DNA from: Gordonibacter sp034932485
GTDB taxonomy: Bacteria > Actinomycetota > Coriobacteriia > Coriobacteriales > Eggerthellaceae
DNA length: 64,000 nucleotides
Assembly (NCBI GenBank): GCA_034932485.1
Contig: JAYFOQ010000003.1
Coordinates: 1 to 64,000, forward strand
Reading direction: 5' to 3'
The notes under the pieces were generated by a model. It saw nothing but the letters and a program-made list of their open reading frames with translations, had not been told where the DNA came from and ran no database searches. The translations under genes and the position numbers were made by a program. Shown here piece by piece: positions 43,757 to 51,825 of the stretch. The first letter of the stretch is position 1. Each line of letters opens with the position of its first letter.

Positions 43757-45376
43757 TTGAAGACGGATCATGACGCAGAGTTGATGCACGAGATAATCGC
43801 GGGAGATGGTGGCCGAGGGGAATGGCTTTTGGTGAACCCACGCATGCTCGTAGGTCTTGTTGGAGCCGTAGCCTGTTACGCTTGGTTGTTCCTCATGGTA
43901 GGAACTTCGGCGTTTGTGCCTTATGTGGACGAACGCAGTGCGGTTATTGGCGGTTCCCATTTCGGTTTTGTTGTTGGTGTTGCTGCTTCTCTTGTGACTA
44001 CCTGGTTGCTCTCGGATTTCTTCGCTCGCCACAAGCTACTTCAATTTATACTTGCCGCTGTCCTTACGGCAATAGGGTGCCTGACATTGTGGCTGTTCCG
44101 TCTCAACTGGGAGTGGCTGCCATATGCAACGTTGTTCACGGGGTTGGGTTTTGGGCTACTGTACAGCCTCTACGGTGAGTTCGTTTGTCTATACTTTCAT
44201 GCTTCGATAAAAGCCTATGTATTGGGTATTTTTCTAAGCGCTGCCTTAGCGTGTGCGGGTTTACTGTTTTCCGGAGCCGAGACAAGCTTTTTCTTCGCCA
44301 TTGTATTTCCCCTGTTGGCGTTTGCGGCTTATGTCTGTGTGCTTGTATTTTTCCATCTTGACAGGCGTACGGTGATTGGGCATGAAGTTTCGGATTCGCG
44401 ACATCGTGTCGTGTGGCGTTCATATTTGGCCACGTTAACGGCGGGTATGGCGGCTGGCTATGGGTTGGGTTGTTTGTTGTCGAACGAGACCGTGCAGTCG
44501 GGTGCTTACGGATTGGCTGAGGCGCTGGTGGTATTGACATGCGCGGGACTACTCTTCGATGCTTGTCGCAAGAACCGTATTGGTGAGACGTTGACCATGC
44601 GGTTTTTCTTACCGTTTGCAGCCGTTGTGGCCTTTCCTCTTATGTTCGTGTCTCAACCGGGCAAGTTTGTATTCGCTATTTTATTGTTGTGTGGTTCGAT
44701 CTTCCCTATAACGTGCTCACTGTCGGCGATGTGCAAGCATGTCGTTTTGTGCGATCTTGCTCCTATCAGGGCATTCTCTTTTGGGCGGTTTGTGTGTTTT
44801 GTCGGTATTGCGCTGGGTATGGCCTTGGCGTTTGGGGGATTTCTCCACGATGGATGGGGCGGCTTTTCGTATGAGACTACGTCCACTGCCTCGGTTGTTG
44901 TGTTTATGATTTTAGTCATCTTCTCGGCATCTTTCGTTATGATTGAGGATAACTACCCCGATGAGGCGCGGATCAAGCGTACAAAAACTTGCGCTGCTGG
45001 TAATGCTTCTGCCCTTGAGGTTGCTCCAGGTACACCGATCCGACTGATTGAGGGGGCTTCCGACGAGCCGGAGCAGGGGAGTACGGATCGTGCGGCGCGT
45101 CCGGGGATATTTCATATTAAGTGCGAGATCGTGGCAAAGCAGTATGGGCTCTCTAATCGTCAGCGTGAAGTATTAGGCATGCTGGCGAAAGGGCGTAATG
45201 CCGATTACATAACCGAGAAGCTTATTATATCGTCTCATACGGCCAAGGCGCACATTTACAATATCTATCAAAAGACAGGAGTTCATTCACGCCAAGAGCT
45301 CATGGATCTGGTTGAAGATACTGATGTTTCCGATGGTGGTTCGATGGTTCGCGATATCCTCGCAGACTGGCGCTAG
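43757..45376 (+). CDS. Membrane-embedded LuxR-family transcriptional regulator
   Basis: A 539-residue regulator with about ten to twelve hydrophobic segments up to residue 400, a short polar linker, and a LuxR helix-turn-helix near 464-520 (GLSNRQREVLGMLAKGRN, then SHTAKAHIYNIYQ). It starts at TTG (43757) after GGGGGTTGAGG; an ATG ten codons in is a weaker alternative. It has the same architecture as the protein at 3931. It lies between two oxidoreductase modules, divergent from B and upstream of C, and is their likely inducer-responsive regulator. The membrane domain would detect a small molecule. Confidence 0.86.
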   Translation: MKTDHDAELMHEIIAGDGGRGEWLLVNPRMLVGLVGAVACYAWLFLMVGTSAFVPYVDERSAVIGGSHFGFVVGVAASLVTTWLLSDFFARHKLLQFILAAVLTAIGCLTLWLFRLNWEWLPYATLFTGLGFGLLYSLYGEFVCLYFHASIKAYVLGIFLSAALACAGLLFSGAETSFFFAIVFPLLAFAAYVCVLVFFHLDRRTVIGHEVSDSRHRVVWRSYLATLTAGMAAGYGLGCLLSNETVQSGAYGLAEALVVLTCAGLLFDACRKNRIGETLTMRFFLPFAAVVAFPLMFVSQPGKFVFAILLLCGSIFPITCSLSAMCKHVVLCDLAPIRAFSFGRFVCFVGIALGMALAFGGFLHDGWGGFSYETTSTASVVVFMILVIFSASFVMIEDNYPDEARIKRTKTCAAGNASALEVAPGTPIRLIEGASDEPEQGSTDRAARPGIFHIKCEIVAKQYGLSNRQREVLGMLAKGRNADYITEKLIISSHTAKAHIYNIYQKTGVHSRQELMDLVEDTDVSDGGSMVRDILADWR

Positions 45377-45581
45377 CGTATATTTGATCGGAGCTGCCGT
45401 CATTTCGACGAATGGTCGCCTTCTTCTTACTTACACTAATCCTTTACGCCTTACTTTTGTAAAGTAGCGTTTCACACCCCATGAAACCCGTTTTATTCTC
45501 ACGTACCTTAGGCGATGCAGGCGACTAGCCTGTACCGCGCTGCTGCTTTCAGGCGGCAAGACGAGAGAGGAGACGAGGCCC

Positions 45582-48119
45582 ATGCTTTTCGATTATCGAG
45601 AGTTTCTCGACGGCGTCGATCGTAGGGCATACCACGAAGGGGAATGGCAGTGGGAAGAAGATGGCTATACAGTCACTCGCACGTATTCCTATTCTGCGCC
45701 AGGATGTCATGACTCGTGCGGCGTGCTTATGTACGTCAAGGACGGCAAGTTAGAGAAGGTGGAGGGTGACCCACTGGATCCCTGCGCCAACGGTCGTTTG
45801 TGTATGCGTTGTTTGAACCTTGAAGAGGCAGCGAACTATCCCGACCGCCCGAAGTATCCACTTAAACGGGTGGGAAAGCGCGGTGAGAACAAGTGGGAGC
45901 GTATTAGCTGGGAAGAAGCGCTTGACACGATTGCCACTTGGATCAAGGAGAACCTTGATGATGCGGGATACGGGCGTGAATCTATCTTTGTAAATCATGG
46001 CACCGGGCGCAATATCTCGTCATGGGTACCGTTTCTGGGTGGTGCGTGTTTGGGTACTCCAAATATTGGTGCCATTGGGTTTTCGGGATATTCCTGTTAT
46101 CTGCCGCGTACATGCGGCACGGCAGCCGGCATCGGGGATTTCCCGATCGTTGATGCCTCAGAGGGGCATGAGGATCGTTACGCGAATCCCGAATGGGAGC
46201 GCCCCGACGTAGTGGTTGTTTGGGGTTGTGAACCGCTGCGTTCGAATGCAGATGGATACTTAGGGCATTGGTTGAATGTGTGCATGCAAATGGGGACGGA
46301 GTTTGTTTCCATTGATCCGCAACTTACGTGGTGGAGCGTGCGCTCTGAGTACTGGCTTCCTATTCGTCCCGCTACCGACCTAGCTCTTGCGTTGGCATGG
46401 CTGAACGTCATTACGACCGAAGATCTTATCGATCATGAGTTTGTAGACTGCTGGTGTGCTTACTATGACGAATTGAAGGCCCATGTGGCGCAGTTTACGC
46501 CTGTCTGGGCTGCTGAGATATGCCAAGTTCCGGCTGAAGATATAGCCGCTGCGGCGCGCTTCTATGCTACTGCTAAACGCGGAGCGATCCAATGGGGCTT
46601 GGCCTTTGACACGCAGGTGGACTCTATCCAACTCTGTCAGACGGTGAGCAACCTGATGAGCGTGTGTGGCAATATCGATCGTCCTGGCACAAACATTCTT
46701 GTGCGCAACGGCTTTGAGATCAATCCCGGCTATGCTACCGCGCAGCTATATTGCGACCCCGAAACGTTCTCGAAAAAGTTGACGGTGGATTTAGTTCATC
46801 CCGGATGCGTACAGTTCATCGGTATGGCCGATTGTGATGCTGTTAACCGCGCATTCGAGACGGGGGAGCCGTATCCCATCAAGATGTTCTGGTCTCAGGG
46901 CTCCAATGGTATCAGCTGTTCGGTGACGGCTGCGCCCCGTGTGCACAAGATGCTTGAAAACGTTGAGTTCTGCGTGGTGGCTGATCCGTATATGACGCCG
47001 ACGGCAGTTGCCTACGCCGACATCTTCCTGCCCCTTAAGACCACGGCAGAGCGTGATTCTATGCGTGTGTGGTGGACACCCTTGCGCGCCATGAAAGCTG
47101 TAAGCGAATGGTACGAGGCAAAATCTGATGAGGAGCTTATTGTGGCGTTGGGAAACAAGCTCAACCCGGAGCTGTTCCAAAAACGCTGGCCTACACTCGA
47201 AGCGCTACTCCAGGATTATCTGGATGTTGGCTTTAATCTCTATGATCCCGACACCGGCAAAAGCTACAAGAGTGCTGGCCGCTCAAAGTCGGGCATGGTT
47301 GAGGTGGAGGATGTTCACACTGACTATTGGAAACGCCATCATGCCGATGGTACCTGCAGCTTCGATGCGCTCGTGGCCAAGGGCGGCTATGAATATGACG
47401 ACTTTTGCGCCACCTACCACAAATACGAGAAGGGCTTGTTGCGTCCTGATGGCCAGCCGGGCTTCGCTACACCCAGTGGTCGTATTGAACTGGTGCCGTT
47501 TGTCACGTTCGGGGCATGGGGTATCCCTCCTTTGGCTGAGCATGTGGAGTCGCTGACGGCCGAGCGGTGGTTGCACGACGAAGAGTACCGCAAAGAGTAT
47601 CCGTTTATCTGCATGAATGGTTCTCGGTCCTACGAGTTCTTCCACTCTGAGAACCGCCAGCAGAAAACTATGCGTGAATTCCATCCCGATCCGTTGGTTA
47701 AAGTGAGTGTGCAGACGGCTGAGGAATACGGACTGCATGAGGGTGACTGGATCTGGCTTGAGAATACCGAAGGTCGCTGCCGTCAGAAAGTTACTGTCGA
47801 CGCGACCCTTAATCCTAACTATGTGCATGCCGAACATGGCTGGTGGTTCCCTGAGCAGGAGCCAGCCTTTCCTCACCTGTACGGCACGTTTGACTGCAAC
47901 ATAAACAATTTGACGGCTTCCTACGAAACGGGCTTTGGTGGCATCGGTAATCCACTAAAGAGTATCTGCTGCAAGATATACAAGTGTGCTGACGATGAGG
48001 TGGAACCCACTCCGGGCGAAGTGGTTACCCGGCTCGGCGGATTCCGCAGCAATTATGTGGCGGGACAGCCTTTTGCGTGGACGACCGACAACACGACACG
48101 CGAGGGAGGACGATTCTAA
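45582..48119 (+). CDS. Molybdopterin-dependent oxidoreductase (module C)
   Basis: An 845-residue enzyme, closest to module B. Cluster ligands C42, C46, C74 and C77 (GCHDSC, LCMRC) are intact. HGTGRN near 139, SGYSCYLPR with Cys172, and AEHGWWFPEQ are conserved. About 40 extra residues compared with module B lie near 540-600, between the pterin-binding part and the C-terminal domain. No signal peptide. The ATG follows GAGAGGAGACGAGG. The ferredoxin gene begins one base after its stop and MFS genes follow, so this is a complete enzyme, carrier and regulator unit. Substrate unknown; a phenolic or other hydroxylated aromatic is plausible. Confidence 0.92.
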   Translation: MLFDYREFLDGVDRRAYHEGEWQWEEDGYTVTRTYSYSAPGCHDSCGVLMYVKDGKLEKVEGDPLDPCANGRLCMRCLNLEEAANYPDRPKYPLKRVGKRGENKWERISWEEALDTIATWIKENLDDAGYGRESIFVNHGTGRNISSWVPFLGGACLGTPNIGAIGFSGYSCYLPRTCGTAAGIGDFPIVDASEGHEDRYANPEWERPDVVVVWGCEPLRSNADGYLGHWLNVCMQMGTEFVSIDPQLTWWSVRSEYWLPIRPATDLALALAWLNVITTEDLIDHEFVDCWCAYYDELKAHVAQFTPVWAAEICQVPAEDIAAAARFYATAKRGAIQWGLAFDTQVDSIQLCQTVSNLMSVCGNIDRPGTNILVRNGFEINPGYATAQLYCDPETFSKKLTVDLVHPGCVQFIGMADCDAVNRAFETGEPYPIKMFWSQGSNGISCSVTAAPRVHKMLENVEFCVVADPYMTPTAVAYADIFLPLKTTAERDSMRVWWTPLRAMKAVSEWYEAKSDEELIVALGNKLNPELFQKRWPTLEALLQDYLDVGFNLYDPDTGKSYKSAGRSKSGMVEVEDVHTDYWKRHHADGTCSFDALVAKGGYEYDDFCATYHKYEKGLLRPDGQPGFATPSGRIELVPFVTFGAWGIPPLAEHVESLTAERWLHDEEYRKEYPFICMNGSRSYEFFHSENRQQKTMREFHPDPLVKVSVQTAEEYGLHEGDWIWLENTEGRCRQKVTVDATLNPNYVHAEHGWWFPEQEPAFPHLYGTFDCNINNLTASYETGFGGIGNPLKSICCKIYKCADDEVEPTPGEVVTRLGGFRSNYVAGQPFAWTTDNTTREGGRF

Positions 48120-48120
48120 G

Positions 48121-48459
48121 ATGAAGGGCATTCTGATCAACTACGAGTTCTGCACAGGTTGCCATTCCTGTGAGGTGGCCTGCAAGAAGCACCTAGGACT
48201 GCCCGAAGGCGAGTTCGGCATCAAGCTGACCGAGACGGGCCCCTATGAGTACCAGGGCAAGACCGGCAAGGAACGCTGGGAGTGGACTTGGCTGCCTGTC
48301 ATGACGAAGGCATGCGATATGTGCACCGACCGCGTGGACCAGGGTAAGATGCCCATGTGCGTGCAGCATTGTCAAGCTTGGTGCATGTACTACGGCGAAG
48401 TGGGGGATCTGGCGAAGAAGCTAGACGGCACCTCGCGCTGCGCAATTTTTACGCGCTGA
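48121..48459 (+). CDS. Ferredoxin-like electron-transfer subunit (module C)
   Basis: A 112-residue protein starting MKGILINYEFCTGCHSC. Two [4Fe-4S] motifs are complete: CTGCHSCEVAC and CDMC followed by CVQHC, plus one extra Cys (QAWC). GGGAGGA lies inside the end of the oxidoreductase gene. The ATG at 48121 is preferred over upstream in-frame starts because it matches its paralogs exactly. Confidence 0.92.
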   Translation: MKGILINYEFCTGCHSCEVACKKHLGLPEGEFGIKLTETGPYEYQGKTGKERWEWTWLPVMTKACDMCTDRVDQGKMPMCVQHCQAWCMYYGEVGDLAKKLDGTSRCAIFTR

Positions 48460-48801
48460 CGGTTTGTCTTTGTCTTTTAGTAGGGATACGTGGTTTGTGT
48501 GCTACGTATCCCTACGGATGAATGTGGTTCTCACGTATTTTTTCACAATGATCGAAAACCTGATGAGAGTTGCTTTTACTACCTCAGTGCTTAGGTCTAG
48601 AGCCTAATTTTGTAGGTAAAAAGCAATATAGGTTGTCCTGCCTCATGAAAAACCGGACGTATGAAGACAGAATCGTGCCGTCCTCTTCGCCAAGGGCGTG
48701 AAAATCGTGAAGAGGACAAGGAGACGTTGTGAGAAAGGGGTTCTTGGGGCAGCGGGGAATGTTGCCGGTTTTGTTTGGTAATTCAACAGAAAGGTACCAA
48801 G
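48460..48801 (+). promoter_or_regulatory. Gap with terminator-like hairpin and inverted repeat
   Basis: GTAGGGATACGT (48480-48491) pairs with ACGTATCCCTAC (48504-48515), a likely terminator for module C although it lacks a T-run. A second perfect 9-bp repeat, GTCCTCTTC (48680-48688) with GAAGAGGAC (48709-48717), precedes the MFS gene and may be an operator or leader hairpin. Confidence 0.5.
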
Positions 48802-50115
48802 ATGGCTGAAGAAAAGAAGGGGATACATCGGGCTTGGCTCATCTTTATCGGCGTATGCATGATGATGGCTGGCGGCATGGGTCTCGTGCTCAATGTTATG
48901 GGCAACTATTTCGCGCCCATGGCGATGGCGTTCGGGCTAGTAACGCCCGAAGGCAAGCCGGATGTAACGCAGGTCACGCTCCTCATGACCGTGTACTCGT
49001 ATGTGATGTTGGTTTGGCTTCCGTTCGCTGGTCGCTTGTTTGACAAGGTTGACGCGCGTATTTTGTTTGGCGTCGGTGGGGCGCTCGTGGCTGTAGGTGT
49101 AGCGCTTTTAGGCGTATGGACGCAAGTATGGCAGATCTACATTTCGGGTGCTATGTTCGGTTTGGCTGGTCCGATGATCTTTCTCGTGGGGCCCTCTGTG
49201 CTTATTAACAACTGGTTTGCTCCTCGGCAGGCGGGCAAGTTCCTTGGTATTGCCTCGGCATTTACGGGCGTTGGTACGTTTGTGTGGTCTCCGCTTTTCG
49301 CCGGACTTATCAAGTCGAACGGTTACCAGACCGCGTTCTTCATTGAAGCTGCCGTGGCTGCTGTGCTTATTCTCATACCGGCGCTGTTCTTTTTTCGAAC
49401 GCGTCCCGAAGACGTGGGTTTGAAACCGTTCGGTATTGAGAAGGAACAGGCTATCGATGGCGAGGCTCCAAAGAAAAGCGGCGTGTCGGGTAAATTTGCA
49501 CTCGGTACCGTGGCCTTTTATTGCATCTTCGTGGCAGCATGTCTCATCTCTCTGGGAGGCGGCTATAAGTCACTCATGCCTACAGCTGTACAGTCTGTTG
49601 GTGGCCCCGACCTTGCCATGCTCGGTGCGAGTATGATTTCTGCTGCGGCGGTTGGCAATATTTTAGGCAAGATTGTGCTTGGTTCGCTTGCTGACAAAAT
49701 CGGTATCAAGAATTCCATGGTCGCTTTTGCTGTGGTAAGCATGATTGGCTTCGGCATTATGGTTGCTATGCTCGGTGCCAATGAGGTGGCTATGTTGGCG
49801 GCTGGTTTCTGTATCGGTACCGGTGATGCCATGATGTCGGTCGGACTACCGTTGCTTACGCGCTCCTGCTACGGCGATCGTGATTATGCGAAGATATATT
49901 CGTACCTTAACATGGGTATTGCCGTTCTTGGTGGTCTTGGCGCGACGTTCGTGGCTTTTGTGGCCTCTATGACGGGTGGGTTTCAGGCGGCTTATGGTTG
50001 TGGCATTGTTTTCGAGGCAGTGATTGTAGTAGCAGTTATCGTTGCTGCTATTACGGCTAAGAAGTTCAAAGATAAGTGGACCGCCGAAGGTGAGCCCGAG
50101 AAATCTCGAGCATAA
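48802..50115 (+). CDS. MFS transporter, oxalate/formate-antiporter-like (OFA)
   Basis: A 437-residue carrier with twelve predicted helices, starting MAEEKKGIHRAWLIFIGVC. The first helix (GGMGLVLNVMGNYF) and the loop GSLADKIGIKN in the second half resemble the OFA/monocarboxylate group. The ATG at 48802 follows GAAAGG; an upstream ATG at 48775 adds nine residues. It is followed by a related carrier gene, so the two may serve uptake and export, or different substrates of modules C and D. Confidence 0.88.
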   Translation: MAEEKKGIHRAWLIFIGVCMMMAGGMGLVLNVMGNYFAPMAMAFGLVTPEGKPDVTQVTLLMTVYSYVMLVWLPFAGRLFDKVDARILFGVGGALVAVGVALLGVWTQVWQIYISGAMFGLAGPMIFLVGPSVLINNWFAPRQAGKFLGIASAFTGVGTFVWSPLFAGLIKSNGYQTAFFIEAAVAAVLILIPALFFFRTRPEDVGLKPFGIEKEQAIDGEAPKKSGVSGKFALGTVAFYCIFVAACLISLGGGYKSLMPTAVQSVGGPDLAMLGASMISAAAVGNILGKIVLGSLADKIGIKNSMVAFAVVSMIGFGIMVAMLGANEVAMLAAGFCIGTGDAMMSVGLPLLTRSCYGDRDYAKIYSYLNMGIAVLGGLGATFVAFVASMTGGFQAAYGCGIVFEAVIVVAVIVAAITAKKFKDKWTAEGEPEKSRA

Positions 50116-50164
50116 GAATTACAATTCGTTCACTGATATGTTGACGGATGAGAAAATTGTTGAG

Positions 50165-50205
50165 CATAAGATGCCGCCGGTTGTGCGGGTGGCATCTTAT
50201 GTTTT
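50165..50205 (+). terminator. Terminator between the two MFS genes
   Basis: CATAAGATGCCGCC (50165-50178) pairs with its partner 50188-50201 through an 11-bp perfect outer stem and a G-T-containing inner part, followed by TTTT. It separates the transcripts of the tandem carriers. Confidence 0.75.
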
Positions 50206-50340
50206 AAGCGGTGAACGTTTGCGGCGATCCCAAGAGAAGACATATAGCTAATGAGGCTGTGTGTTAAAGACGGGTTCTGTCGCAGTTCGATCGATCTATG
50301 TAGGATGCACGTTTGCATCGCGCGATAGATAGGTGATCAT

Positions 50341-51660
50341 ATGCAAAAGACTAAGCCCCGCATGCATTATGCGTGGTTGATTCTCATCGGCTGCTGTTTC
50401 ATGCAGGCTGGTGGGCTAGGCGCCGTGCTCGACGCCGCTGGTGTATTTTTTGTCCCAGTTTGTAACGACCTCGGGTTCTCTCGTTCCGAGTTGTCTCTGT
50501 ACCTGACGTTCTATTTTATCGCTACCATATTCGCTATGCCCTTTGTGGGAAAGTGGATTACAAGGTTTAACCTTAATAGACTGCTTAGTATTGCATTTGG
50601 GTTGGTCGTGTTAGGCTTGGCGCTAATGGGTTTGTACGACCAGCCCTGGCAATGGTGGGTGTCTGGAGTGATATTCGGTTTGGCAGGTAGTTTTATTTTT
50701 GTTGTACCCACTCCAATCCTTATTGATAACTGGTTTGCTAAACGCAAGGGTGTGGCGTTGGGTGTTGCTATGTCGTTCTCGGGTATTGGTGGCGCAATTC
50801 TGTCACCTCTGTTCACTCTTCTTATTCAGAGCTTCGGATGGCGTAGTTCCTATTTCATGGCCGCAGGTATGATTGCTTTACTGGTTCTTCCTTGGACGCT
50901 ATTCGTTTTTAAATTGCATCCGAGCGATATCGGTCTCAAGCCTTATGGATGGAGTGAACAGAGCGAATTCGCCGAGCATCACGGGCAAGTGCAAGGTAGC
51001 CTTGCGGGCGTACCGTTAAAGAAGGCGCTCAAAACTATACCGTTTGTGTGTATGTTCCTCTTCTCAGGGCTGATTGCGTATTTCGCTGGGTTCAATGCTC
51101 ATCTGCCTGGTTTTGCGCAGTCTGTCGGGTATTCGGCCCTACTGGGTTCGTCTCTTCTGACCGCCGTCATGGTTGGTAATGTGGTCGAGAAGCTTGTCGT
51201 GGGGTGGTTGAACGATCGGGTTGGTGTGCGGCTCACCGTGAATATCCAGTTGGTTATGGTGGCGTTTGGGTTCTTGGGATTCATGTTCGCGGGACAAAAC
51301 CTTGCTTTGTTGTACGTGTCGGCCTTCTTTTTCGGGGCGCAGAACTCGCTTGTGTCGGTGTCAACGCCACTTTTGATAAGACACCTATTTGGAGAACGTG
51401 ATTTTGCACCCATTTTTACCTATGCCCGTATCGGTACTGGAGCTATTGGCTGCTTAGGTCCGGTGAGCGTGGCAGCCATCTTCGATGCGACCGGTAGTTT
51501 CATACCGGCATTCGGCCTGGGAATTGTAATTACGCTGTTTAGCTTCATTGTGGTCAGACTTGCTTATACGTTTCGCTCAAGGATGCCATGGGTGGAAGCA
51601 GACCAGCCTTCCGGCTCGGGTGAGGGCAGAACGAATTTGACTGGCGATCGATCCGCATAG
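50341..51660 (+). CDS. MFS transporter, second OFA-like carrier
   Basis: A 439-residue twelve-helix carrier, paralogous to the one at 48802. They share the start pattern (HYAWLILIGCCFMQAGGLG here), the NWFA segment near 125 and a loop of form GWLNDRVGVRL. The C-terminal tail is polar and Gly/Ser-rich. It starts at ATG 50341 after AGGTG. It lies 165 bp upstream of module D with a terminator-like hairpin between, so it may be separately expressed. Substrate unknown. Confidence 0.88.
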   Translation: MQKTKPRMHYAWLILIGCCFMQAGGLGAVLDAAGVFFVPVCNDLGFSRSELSLYLTFYFIATIFAMPFVGKWITRFNLNRLLSIAFGLVVLGLALMGLYDQPWQWWVSGVIFGLAGSFIFVVPTPILIDNWFAKRKGVALGVAMSFSGIGGAILSPLFTLLIQSFGWRSSYFMAAGMIALLVLPWTLFVFKLHPSDIGLKPYGWSEQSEFAEHHGQVQGSLAGVPLKKALKTIPFVCMFLFSGLIAYFAGFNAHLPGFAQSVGYSALLGSSLLTAVMVGNVVEKLVVGWLNDRVGVRLTVNIQLVMVAFGFLGFMFAGQNLALLYVSAFFFGAQNSLVSVSTPLLIRHLFGERDFAPIFTYARIGTGAIGCLGPVSVAAIFDATGSFIPAFGLGIVITLFSFIVVRLAYTFRSRMPWVEADQPSGSGEGRTNLTGDRSA

Positions 51661-51691
51661 TCTGTAAATTACCTGATAGAAATTTTGTTTT

Positions 51692-51726
51692 ATAAGGCGA
51701 ATCACGTCTAAGGTGTTTCGCCTTAT
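51692..51726 (+). terminator. Hairpin between MFS gene and module D
   Basis: ATAAGGCGAA (51692-51701) pairs perfectly with TTCGCCTTAT (51717-51726) across a 15-nt loop, followed by TTTCG. Probable terminator. Confidence 0.65.
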
Positions 51727-51825
51727 TTCGAACAATCAGTATCCGTACGGCATGCGGCTGGGTGACAAGCAGCTTATGGTCGTATCCGACGTTCGAAACG
51801 GACGTACTCGAGAGAGAGGAACGGT